The notes below the pieces were generated by a model. That model saw only the letters and a program-made list of their open reading frames with translations, was not told the origin of the DNA and ran no database searches. Below are positions 1-5,965 of a DNA stretch of 8,016 nucleotides, in pieces. How positions within the stretch are numbered: position 1 is the stretch's first letter; each line of letters begins with the position of its first letter. Where the stretch lies: NCBI GenBank assembly GCA_003553005.1, contig PUPG01000103.1:1-8016 (forward strand). The letters are read 5' to 3'. This DNA is from Bacteroidales bacterium. GTDB lineage: Bacteria > Bacteroidota > Bacteroidia > Bacteroidales > UBA7960. A program made the translations under genes and the position numbers.

Positions 1-2
1 CT

Positions 3-881
3 GGTTATTCGAACGTGTCTGTGATCGCACCGGATAGCTATGCATCTTTTCTTCACTGGATGCCTGGTAACGACCACGTGATCATTGCCGGAGAGCAAAA
101 GGAGCTGGCCTTTGATTTGGTGCGCAAGGCTTCCCTGTTGTTTTGTCTTGATTTTAATGGGTTTTCGCGCAGCGGACAACTGGAACAGCCTCTCAGGGAA
201 AGTGGTGCCAAAAAGATCATGATCGACCATCACCCCGAACCGGAAAACGGGTTTGACCTGGTGATTTCGCAAGTGGGTGCCAGCAGCACGGCAGAACTCA
301 TCTATGAATTTATTGCAGCAATGGGCGATGCAGACCGCCTGAGCCTGGAGGCCGCACAGTGTTTGTACGCCGGAATCATCACCGACACGGGTTCCTTCAG
401 CTATGGGTGCAACAACCCACGCACCTACCAGATCGTGGCCCGGCTTATTGAAAAAGGCGTGGATGGCGCACACCTGCACCGGTTGATATATAGTACCTAC
501 ACCGTGGATCGCATGCGATTGCTGGGGTATTGCCTGCATGATAAACTGAAGGTGCTTGCAAAGGCCCGTACAGCCTACATCAGCCTCTCCCGCGAAGAAT
601 TGCAACGATTCAATTACCAGGAAGGGGATACAGAAGGTGTGGTGAATTATGCCCTGGCTATCCAAAACATTCAACTTGCGGCCTTGTTTACTGAACAGGA
701 TGACCACGTAAAGGCTTCATTTCGCTCGGCAGGCGATGTGGATGTGAATAAGTTGGCAAGACAGCATTATTCCGGGGGCGGACATAAAAATGCGGCAGGC
801 GGTAAAAGCTTTCAAAGCCTGACAGATACCGAACAGAATTTTATTGCGTTGATTAACCAGGAGAAGGATTCAAAAAGATGA
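3..881 (+). CDS. nrnA: NrnA-like DHH/DHHA1 family phosphoesterase (oligoribonuclease / pAp phosphatase type), 5' end cut by window
   Basis: Cytoplasmic DHH-family phosphoesterase. NrnA relatives degrade very short RNA oligonucleotides and dephosphorylate 3'-phosphoadenosine 5'-phosphate; that activity is inferred from family. The reading frame stays open to the left edge, and the residues before the GTG at 15 (Gly-Tyr-Ser-Asn) fit the family, so the gene begins outside the window and GTG 15 is not its start. Roughly 50 N-terminal residues with the first metal-binding motif are missing. Counting from codon 15, the visible motifs are DFNG with Asp46, the DHH triad in MIDHHPEP (71-73), ITDTGSF with Asp124, and the C-terminal DHHA1 glycine-rich GGGHKNAAGG (254-263), which contacts substrate. 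RecJ and GdpP share these motifs, but the short two-domain layout without added domains fits NrnA best. Its stop overlaps the next start by four bases (ATGA), implying translational coupling. Confidence 0.9.
   Translation, partial: GYSNVSVIAPDSYASFLHWMPGNDHVIIAGEQKELAFDLVRKASLLFCLDFNGFSRSGQLEQPLRESGAKKIMIDHHPEPENGFDLVISQVGASSTAELIYEFIAAMGDADRLSLEAAQCLYAGIITDTGSFSYGCNNPRTYQIVARLIEKGVDGAHLHRLIYSTYTVDRMRLLGYCLHDKLKVLAKARTAYISLSREELQRFNYQEGDTEGVVNYALAIQNIQLAALFTEQDDHVKASFRSAGDVDVNKLARQHYSGGGHKNAAGGKSFQSLTDTEQNFIALINQEKDSKR
860..867 (+). promoter_or_regulatory. Ribosome binding site of the GldI-like gene, inside the end of the phosphoesterase gene
   Basis: GGAGAAGG lies ten bases before the ATG at 878, within the last codons of the upstream gene. 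Together with the ATGA overlap it supports the 878 start. Confidence 0.55.
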
Positions 882-1414
882 GCAGAACACAGATATTGTC
901 CTGGACCGTTTTGGTCGCATTGGTGCTGCTGTTTACTGCCTGTCATACAGCCCAGGATGAAACGCAAACCCGGCCGGATACCCACCAAATGCAGCAAATG
1001 CTGGAAATGACCAACAAGCAATTGCTGGCCCGCGAGGAGCAGATGATCGATGATTTTTTGGTCCGTTTTGGCTGGCAGATGGAAGAAAGCGGTTCCGGTT
1101 TACGCTATAAAATACAAGAACAGGGAACAGGCCCGATGGCATCCCACGAAAGCAATGTAACGCTGGCCTATGATGTCTACCTGCTTAACGGAGACCCGGT
1201 GTATTCATCCAATGAGGATGGCCCTTTGCAGTTCAGGGTAGGAAGGGGCGGAGCAGTCAGTGGCATCGATGAGGGGGTCAGGCTGCTGCGCCAAGGGGCA
1301 AAAGCCACATTTATCCTGCCCTTTCACCTTGCACATGGCATTCCGGGGGATGGGGACCGAATTCCTGGCCGGACCACCATTGTCTATCAAGTTGAACTAA
1401 TCAATATATTTTAA
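878..1414 (+). CDS. gldI: GldI-like FKBP-type peptidyl-prolyl isomerase lipoprotein, single degenerate FKBP domain
   Basis: A 178-residue envelope lipoprotein. A lipoprotein signal spans residues 1-22 (Phe-Thr-Ala-Cys22; Phe at -3 is unusual), followed by an acidic Gln-Asp-Glu stretch. A helical segment (about 35-66, with LLAREEQMIDDF) resembles the conserved helix of GldI, the prolyl isomerase linked to gliding motility in Flavobacterium. One FKBP domain occupies about 68-178. Against the FKBP12 pocket, Tyr26 is kept (Tyr98) and Phe46 is kept (Phe119), but the Phe36-Asp37 pair is Val108-Tyr109, the Val-Ile-Pro-Gly-Trp motif is AVSGI (Trp59 becomes Ile130), and the Tyr of the usual LAYG is His153. 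Isomerase activity may therefore be weak or absent and the domain may act as a chaperone. GldI identity rests on length, N-terminal helix and remembered synteny with a DHH phosphoesterase gene. A generic FKBP lipoprotein is the alternative, and no other gliding gene is in view. Confidence 0.85.
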   Translation: MSRTQILSWTVLVALVLLFTACHTAQDETQTRPDTHQMQQMLEMTNKQLLAREEQMIDDFLVRFGWQMEESGSGLRYKIQEQGTGPMASHESNVTLAYDVYLLNGDPVYSSNEDGPLQFRVGRGGAVSGIDEGVRLLRQGAKATFILPFHLAHGIPGDGDRIPGRTTIVYQVELINIF

Positions 1415-1424
1415 TTAGCACCAA

Positions 1425-1430
1425 AAGGAG
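1425..1430 (+). promoter_or_regulatory. Ribosome binding site of the two-domain FKBP gene
   Basis: AAGGAG sits five bases before the ATG at 1436, in the 21-base gap after the GldI-like gene. It is one of the clearer Shine-Dalgarno sequences in the window and fixes the start. Confidence 0.6.
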
Positions 1431-1435
1431 AAATT

Positions 1436-2377
1436 ATGAGAACCTTGAATTTGATTTTGATTTTCACCACGATGATCGCCGTAATGGCTTGCGGACCAGC
1501 AACTGAACAAGACGAGGCACGTGATGACGTCCAGCACGAAGCCATGCCCGACGTGACTGAAATGGACTTTGAAGAGGCAGAAAGTGGCCTCAGGTATGTG
1601 TTCCATGAACAGCGTGGAGGCGAGATGCCCGAAAAAGAAGATATCCTGAGCATGACCATGGTGTATCGCCTGGATGATGAAGTGTTGTTTGACAGCCGGG
1701 AGACCGGAATGCCTATGTTCCTGCCGCTTGTGGATCCGGAGTATCCTGGCGACATCTATGAAGCCCTTTCGATGATGGCCGTGGGTGACAGCGCCAGCTT
1801 CCTGATTGACGGCGAACGCTTTTTCCTGGAAACGGCCGGTGCGCCTGAGTTGCCGCCATTTCTTGAGCCGGGTGATCAGCTGATCTTTGATATCCAGCTG
1901 GATAAGTCCATGGATGAAGACGCATTTGCTGAAGAACAGCAGCGCCTGATGGAAGAAATGATGGAAGCCGACATGGAGCGTGCCGAACAGGAAGAAGGAC
2001 TGATGATGGAATACCTGGATGAAGAAGGCATTACGGTTCAACCCACCGAAAGCGGCTTGTATTATGTGGAAGAAGAGGCTGGTGATGGCCCGCAACCGGA
2101 AGCCGGCGACATGGTTTCCGTGCATTATGAAGGACGCCTGCTGGATGGAACGGTATTCGACTCTTCCTACGAGCGCGGTGAACCCATAGAGTTTATGCTC
2201 GGACAGGGCCAGGTGATTCCTGGCTGGGACGAAGGGATCAGCATGATGAACGTGGGTGGCAGCGCACGCCTCGTCATTCCATCACACCTTGCTTATGGCG
2301 ATCAGGGCGCAGGACAGGCCATCCCGCCTTTCAGCACCCTGGTCTTTGACGTCGAACTGGTAGATATCGTGAACTAA
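1436..2377 (+). CDS. Two-domain FKBP-type peptidyl-prolyl isomerase lipoprotein
   Basis: A 313-residue envelope lipoprotein with a signal peptide ending in Val-Met-Ala-Cys19 and acidic residues after the cysteine (Glu24, Asp26, Glu27). FKBP domain 1 (about 48-156) is degenerate: Tyr77, Phe85, Asp86 and Phe151 match pocket positions, but the Val-Ile-Pro-Gly-Trp motif is lost (Ile107 at the Trp position) and the usual LAYG flap is replaced by an unrelated loop (126-146). A Glu/Met-rich, probably helical linker (about 160-198) follows. FKBP domain 2 (about 203-312) is complete: Tyr231, Phe241-Asp242, Phe253, VIPGW at 260-264, Tyr287 in LAYG, Ile296 and Phe304. Domain 2 is thus predicted to carry the proline cis-trans isomerase activity, probably on proteins folding in the periplasm or at the outer membrane. 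Domain 1 and the helix may bind client protein or mediate dimerisation, as helical and insert segments do in other FKBP chaperones; this is inference. Confidence 0.92.
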   Translation: MRTLNLILIFTTMIAVMACGPATEQDEARDDVQHEAMPDVTEMDFEEAESGLRYVFHEQRGGEMPEKEDILSMTMVYRLDDEVLFDSRETGMPMFLPLVDPEYPGDIYEALSMMAVGDSASFLIDGERFFLETAGAPELPPFLEPGDQLIFDIQLDKSMDEDAFAEEQQRLMEEMMEADMERAEQEEGLMMEYLDEEGITVQPTESGLYYVEEEAGDGPQPEAGDMVSVHYEGRLLDGTVFDSSYERGEPIEFMLGQGQVIPGWDEGISMMNVGGSARLVIPSHLAYGDQGAGQAIPPFSTLVFDVELVDIVN

Positions 2378-2388
2378 AGCTTCTCCAC

Positions 2389-3645
2389 ATGACCGAGTCT
2401 TGTATCTGCGGCTTAAAACAAGCTGGCAGGCAAATCCGGATACTGACACTGCTCCTTATGATGATTGCAGTGTCATTGCAGGGATGCCATATCCTCCGCG
2501 TGGAAGAACCTGAACCCGAACAGCGTACGACCTCAAGCGGCCTTGCCTACACGATGATCACCGCGGGTGAAGGACCAAATCCCGGGCCAGGTGACGTGGT
2601 GACCCTCCATTACACGGGAAAGCTGGCCGATGGCACCGTATTCGATTCCTCCCATGAGGATGATGAGCCTGTGCACATCACATTGGGGGAGGATGAGGTC
2701 ATTCCCGGTCTGGAAGAGGCCGTAAAACTGCTGCGTGAAGGGGCAAAGGCTACCGTGGTCATACCCCCTGACCTCGCCTATGGTGAAGAGGGCTATGGAC
2801 CTGTACCGGGTAACGAAACAATCAGCTTTGAGCTGGAACTGCTGCACGTGAGGCAAGCCGAGCCGGATGAACCGGCTATTCCCGATGCTGAGCCGAAAAA
2901 GCCCGAGCCGGAAGAGGTAGTGCACCAGGAAGAAACGGCTTCCGGTGTGCTGGTTTCCGTATTGGAAACCGTTGGAGGACAGGTTATCCAGGAGGAGATG
3001 CTGATAACCATGCATTATACGGGCTATCTGGATACCGACCCCAAACAGGAATTTGACAGCTCCCACAACCGGGAGGAACCCATTTCTTTCATCCTGGGCC
3101 GAAACATGGTCATTCCGGGGTGGGATGAAGCCTTGCCCGGATTGCGCACGGGAGATCGCATCAGACTCTGGGTACCGCACGAGATGGCGTATGGCCGGGA
3201 AGGCCGGGATCCCATTCCTCCTGAATCAGACCTGGTGTTTGATATCGAGCTGATTGACGCTGAGGAAGTTTCTGAACCGGAACCGTTTCCCGTAGCTGGA
3301 AAGGATACATTAAAAACGGAATCGGGCCTCCAATATATTCTTGTGGAAGAGGGAGCGGAAGAGCTGCCTCCCGCGGGTAGCATCATCACAGTGCATTATA
3401 CCGGCTATCTTTCTGATGGAAGGATCTTTGACTCCTCGGTGCAACGATCGGAACCGCTGCGCTTTGTGCTGGGTAGCGACCAGGTGATGCGTGGCTGGGA
3501 TGAGGCTTTTGCCTTGCTTTCCAAAGACGCAAAAGCCAGGTTGATCATTCCTCCTCACCTTGGCTATGGTGACCGCGGCAGTGGCCCGATACCACCAGGG
3601 GAAACCCTGATTTTTGATGTAGAAGTGATTGACATTGGTAAATAA
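2389..3645 (+). CDS. Three-domain FKBP-type peptidyl-prolyl isomerase lipoprotein
   Basis: A 418-residue lipoprotein with three FKBP domains in a row. The signal peptide has basic residues Arg14 and Arg17, a hydrophobic stretch 18-30 and a canonical lipobox Leu-Gln-Gly-Cys33. ATG 2389 is preferred over in-frame ATG 2458 because the latter would remove the basic n-region. No clear Shine-Dalgarno is visible, and the 11-base gap to the previous gene suggests reinitiation. Domain A (about 48-154) keeps Tyr75, Phe85-Asp86, Tyr131 and Phe147 but has Leu108 for the pocket Trp and Ile97 for Phe46. A Pro/Glu-rich linker spans 156-180. Domain B (about 182-290) is complete (Tyr210, Phe222-Asp223, Phe234, VIPGW 241-245, Tyr268, Ile276, Phe284). 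Domain C (about 309-415) has Tyr337, Phe347-Asp348, Phe359, VMRGW 366-370, Tyr393, Ile401 and Phe409. Likely a multivalent envelope foldase; substrates are unknown. Confidence 0.93.
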   Translation: MTESCICGLKQAGRQIRILTLLLMMIAVSLQGCHILRVEEPEPEQRTTSSGLAYTMITAGEGPNPGPGDVVTLHYTGKLADGTVFDSSHEDDEPVHITLGEDEVIPGLEEAVKLLREGAKATVVIPPDLAYGEEGYGPVPGNETISFELELLHVRQAEPDEPAIPDAEPKKPEPEEVVHQEETASGVLVSVLETVGGQVIQEEMLITMHYTGYLDTDPKQEFDSSHNREEPISFILGRNMVIPGWDEALPGLRTGDRIRLWVPHEMAYGREGRDPIPPESDLVFDIELIDAEEVSEPEPFPVAGKDTLKTESGLQYILVEEGAEELPPAGSIITVHYTGYLSDGRIFDSSVQRSEPLRFVLGSDQVMRGWDEAFALLSKDAKARLIIPPHLGYGDRGSGPIPPGETLIFDVEVIDIGK

Positions 3646-3662
3646 TATATTCGTTGAATTTC

Positions 3663-4469
3663 ATGGAAATACTACAAATCAGTTGGGATGCCAGTCCCGA
3701 AATATTCCGGTTGGGAAGCCTCAGCGTCAGATGGTACGGCCTGTTTTGGGCCTTGTCGTTCTACCTGGGGTATGAAATCATCGCGCGCATCTTCAGCAAG
3801 GAAGGCTTGCCGCAAAAGCACGCCGACAGCATCCTGATCTATATGTTTGTGGGAAGCATCGCGGGCGCCAGGCTGGGACACTGCTTTTTTTATGATTTCG
3901 ACTATTACAGCCAGAACCTGATCGAAGTGTTGTATATATGGCAAGGCGGATTGGCAAGTCACGGAGGGGCCATCGGGATTCTCATCGCCTTGTATCTCTA
4001 TCAGAAGCGGGTGAGCACCAAAAGTTTTACCTGGCTGCTCGACCGACTGGTGATCCCGGTTTCGCTGGCTGCCTTCTTCATCCGAATGGGAAACCTGATG
4101 AATTCCGAGATTTACGGCGTGGAAACAAGCCTGCCATGGGGATTCATTTTTGAGGCGCGGGGGGAAACCGTGCCCAAACATCCCACACAAATCTATGAAG
4201 GACTGGCCTACCTGGTGCTGTTTCTTACCCTGGGCTGGTTTTGGATCAAAAAGCGCACCAAGCTGCCTGAAGGCTTTCTGACGGGATTTTTTGCCCTATT
4301 TATGTTCACGGCTCGATTTCTGGTTGAATTCATCAAGGAACCGCAGTCGCCATTTGAAGAAGATATGCTGCTGAACATGGGACAAATCCTAAGCATTCCG
4401 GCAATAATCGCCGGCATTGGCTTCATGATCCATGCTTTCCGGAAACAAGCAAAGGAAACGCCTTCTTAA
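3663..4469 (+). CDS. lgt: Prolipoprotein diacylglyceryl transferase
   Basis: Inner-membrane enzyme that moves diacylglycerol from phosphatidylglycerol onto the lipobox cysteine of prolipoproteins, the first step of lipoprotein maturation. The protein has 268 residues and several hydrophobic membrane segments. Family hallmarks are present: Tyr25 in RWYGLFW, His100 in SHGGAIG, the Lgt signature RMGNLMNSEIYG (141-152) with Arg141, Asn144 and Glu149, HPTQIYEG (173-180), and Arg218 with Glu222 in ARFLVEF. These correspond to the essential Arg143, Asn146, Glu151, His103 and Arg239 region of the E. coli enzyme. Length is normal. An in-frame TTG at 3654 would add three residues; ATG 3663 is preferred as the stronger codon, 17 bases after the FKBP gene. 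Placement behind three lipoprotein genes fits co-expression of the modifier with substrates, though Lgt serves all lipoproteins of the cell. Confidence 0.97.
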   Translation: MEILQISWDASPEIFRLGSLSVRWYGLFWALSFYLGYEIIARIFSKEGLPQKHADSILIYMFVGSIAGARLGHCFFYDFDYYSQNLIEVLYIWQGGLASHGGAIGILIALYLYQKRVSTKSFTWLLDRLVIPVSLAAFFIRMGNLMNSEIYGVETSLPWGFIFEARGETVPKHPTQIYEGLAYLVLFLTLGWFWIKKRTKLPEGFLTGFFALFMFTARFLVEFIKEPQSPFEEDMLLNMGQILSIPAIIAGIGFMIHAFRKQAKETPS

Positions 4470-4633
4470 GCTGAAAAGGCACCTGGCACCACTTAGGCGA
4501 TTTTGCCCAATGGACATGCCGGATAAATCTGCGGCCGGCCAGGTTGGTGACTGCCGGGCCGTGTAGCAACTATTTTTTTAAAGCCTCACGAGGCGATTTT
4601 CGGGAGTAATTAGCGAAGGTGTACTGTGTCAGG
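4470..4633. other. Convergent intergenic region between lgt and the DUF3006 gene
   Basis: No coding sequence is supported here. The stretch holds a GC-rich imperfect hairpin followed by a T-run (4532-4579, listed separately) and a short dyad GCCTC-AC-GAGGC at 4583-4594 flanked by A/T runs on both sides. Such structures are expected where two units meet tail to tail, but none is a textbook terminator. Confidence 0.6.
4532..4579 (+). terminator. Weak candidate terminator after lgt
   Basis: CGGCCGGC (4532-4539) pairs with GCCGGGCCG (4553-4561) with one bulged base across a 13-base loop. Seven T residues follow at 4573-4579, but the T-run begins about ten bases after the stem, further than in a classical intrinsic terminator. 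The location, 63 bases past the lgt stop, is suitable. Confidence 0.3.
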
Positions 4634-4864
4634 TCACCGTCCACCACGCTTTTTCCCACGGTTGATCAGCTTTTGCAGCAGGGTCTTGTTTTGCTGGTAC
4701 ATGCTGCTGGTCTGCGCCTCATCCAGCCTGAAGTCAATCTGCAGCCAGCTGCCCTCCTGCGTGCCCTCCGGCATTTTTTTCATAGGGACGTGCAAGGTAA
4801 CCCCCTGTTCTTCAATCAATACCACGGCTAGATCATCCACGATTTGGTCTACTACTGCTTTCAT
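4634..4864 (-). CDS. DUF3006 family small protein
   Basis: A 76-residue protein that I recognise as DUF3006 from its opening MKAVVDQIVDDLAVVL, the central LHVPMKKMPEGTQEGSWL, and the basic tail LLQKLINRGKK. It has no signal peptide or membrane segment and looks cytoplasmic. The first half reads as a small beta-barrel-like fold and the end as a charged helix. The family has no established function. ATG 4864 is chosen because family members open with this MKAVVD sequence; a GTG at 4873 would add three residues. No Shine-Dalgarno is evident. It lies downstream of the ComEC-type hydrolase gene on the same strand, an association I recall from other genomes, so it may work with that hydrolase or be co-transcribed with it. 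The 135-base gap leaves co-transcription unproven. Confidence 0.85.
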   Translation of the reverse strand: MKAVVDQIVDDLAVVLIEEQGVTLHVPMKKMPEGTQEGSWLQIDFRLDEAQTSSMYQQNKTLLQKLINRGKKRGGR

Positions 4865-4933
4865 TGCGGTCACTTTGTCAATACGTTAAAAAATCGAACA
4901 GTCGGAATGCCTGCCGGACACAACGACTCAAGA

Positions 4934-4952
4934 AATGCCAAAAAATGGCATT
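4934..4952. other. Perfect 7-bp inverted repeat with A5/T5 loop between the hydrolase and DUF3006 genes
   Basis: AATGCCA, five A residues, then TGGCATT: a perfect dyad in the 135-base gap. On the minus strand it would form a hairpin with a T5 loop, about 48 bases past the hydrolase stop. The following bases (TCTTGAG) are not a T-run, so it could be a weak terminator or attenuator, an mRNA-stabilising 3' hairpin, or an operator for DUF3006. The sequence alone does not decide. Confidence 0.4.
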
Positions 4953-4999
4953 ACAATATACGAAATAAAATAATATTAAGGGGAGTTAGGGGGAAATTC

Positions 5000-5878
5000 C
5001 TATTGATCGGTATGAACTTCGTATTCCACGCCATCTTCAATGGTCACCACGATGTTTCCGTGCAAGTCGGTCCGGTAAATCTCTGTACCAATGGCATTCA
5101 GACGCTCCAATACAGGTTCGTGCGGATGGCCATATTGATTGTCTTTGCCGCACTGTATCACGCTTACAGCCGGATCAACTGCTTCCAGGAAAGCCATCTG
5201 TGAGCTGGTATTGCTCCCGTGATGTCCCACCTTGAGGATGTCGCTGGCAAGCAATTCGGGTTCATTGAGCATCTGGTTTTCGGCATTTTCCTCCGCATCA
5301 CCGGTGAGCAGCAAGGTGACCTCCCCAAGGGTGACGTGGGCCACGATAGAAGCATTGTTGAGATGATATTCCGAGGGGTTCACAGGATGTACCAGCTTCA
5401 TGTGTGCGTGCTCGGAAAGTTCCCATTCCATGCCTTTTCTTCCTGCGGTAAAGGGAATGTCATATAAGTCGATCACGGCCAGGTAATCCTGAAAGGTTTG
5501 GCTGGTATGGGTTACGCCTGGATCGATGACCTCACCTACCTCAAATTCATAAAATACGTCAACCAGCCCCTGGATATGGTCAGCGTGGGGGTGTGTACCA
5601 ATCACGATGTCGATGTATTCGATTTCCAGGCCCTCGAGGTATTCAACCACGGTACCATCGCCCCATCCACCGTCAACCAGCATCACTTTTTCAGGTGTCT
5701 CCACGAAAATGGCGTCACCCTGTCCGACATCGATAAAGTGAACCGTATAATGTTCGCCTTCACCAGGCATGATGAAGACATTGTCATCGTCGCTGCATGC
5801 ATGCAACAGGAAAAGTGCCGGCAGCACCATCGCCACTATGAAATAAAATATGTGTTTATAAGGCTTCTTGTGGGTCAT
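5000..5878 (-). CDS. ComEC-C-terminal-type metallo-beta-lactamase-fold hydrolase, predicted surface lipoprotein
   Basis: A 292-residue protein with a lipoprotein signal ending in Leu-His-Ala-Cys28, so it is probably anchored outside the inner membrane. Ser-Asp-Asp-Asp follows the cysteine and resembles the Bacteroidetes lipoprotein export signal that sends proteins to the cell surface. The rest is one metallo-beta-lactamase domain of the type found at the C-terminus of ComEC/Rec2: HFIDVGQGDAIFVE (47-60), LVDGG (67-71), metal motif THPHADH (95-101, with His96, His98, Asp100, His101), LLTGDAE (190-196, Asp194), VGHHGSNTSS (217-226), GHPHE (250-254) and DLHGNI (270-275). All metal-ligand positions I can identify are intact. 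In ComEC this domain is thought to be a nuclease acting on incoming DNA. A stand-alone form could act on extracellular nucleic acid or another phosphoester; the substrate is not predictable. The transmembrane channel part of ComEC is absent. GGAG ten bases before the ATG supports the start. Confidence 0.92.
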   Translation of the reverse strand: MTHKKPYKHIFYFIVAMVLPALFLLHACSDDDNVFIMPGEGEHYTVHFIDVGQGDAIFVETPEKVMLVDGGWGDGTVVEYLEGLEIEYIDIVIGTHPHADHIQGLVDVFYEFEVGEVIDPGVTHTSQTFQDYLAVIDLYDIPFTAGRKGMEWELSEHAHMKLVHPVNPSEYHLNNASIVAHVTLGEVTLLLTGDAEENAENQMLNEPELLASDILKVGHHGSNTSSQMAFLEAVDPAVSVIQCGKDNQYGHPHEPVLERLNAIGTEIYRTDLHGNIVVTIEDGVEYEVHTDQ

Positions 5879-5916
5879 CTGTTATTTTCTCCGTTTTCTG
5901 TTATTTCCTCCGTTTA
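5879..5916 (-). repeat. Tandem 19-bp duplication carrying two copies of the hydrolase ribosome binding site
   Basis: Units 5879-5897 and 5898-5916 are adjacent and match at 17 of 19 positions. On the minus strand each carries a Shine-Dalgarno-like core (GGAGA in the copy next to the start, GGAGG in the distal copy) followed by AAATAACAG. The proximal GGAG is ten bases before ATG 5878; the distal, stronger one is 19 bases further away. Confidence 0.8.
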
Positions 5917-5965
5917 AAGATGCAACACAAAACATTGCACATGTCCATACTATAACATGCCAGTC

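Noticed and set aside
1415..2125. Long minus-strand open frame (236 codons) opposite the two-domain FKBP gene, and a similar one at 2533-3180 opposite the triple-domain gene
   Set aside because: Their His/Phe/Gln-rich translations are what antisense of acidic Glu/Asp/Met-rich coding DNA yields; no family resemblance, while the plus strand encodes clear FKBP domains.
3654..3665. TTG at 3654 as the lgt start
   Set aside because: ATG 3663 is only three codons downstream and is the stronger start codon; no ribosome-binding sequence favours the TTG.
4583..4594. GCCTC-AC-GAGGC dyad as an intrinsic terminator
   Set aside because: The two-base loop forces the stem to open to four pairs, and no uninterrupted T-run follows on either strand.
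4619..4889. Two overlapping plus-strand open frames (4619-4831 and 4626-4889)
   Set aside because: Both are opposite the DUF3006 gene, which matches a known family; the plus-strand translations do not.
5498..5917. Plus-strand open frame of 139 codons, with others at 5219-5467 and 4844-5203
   Set aside because: They lie opposite the hydrolase gene, whose metal-binding motifs are intact, and their translations resemble nothing recognisable.
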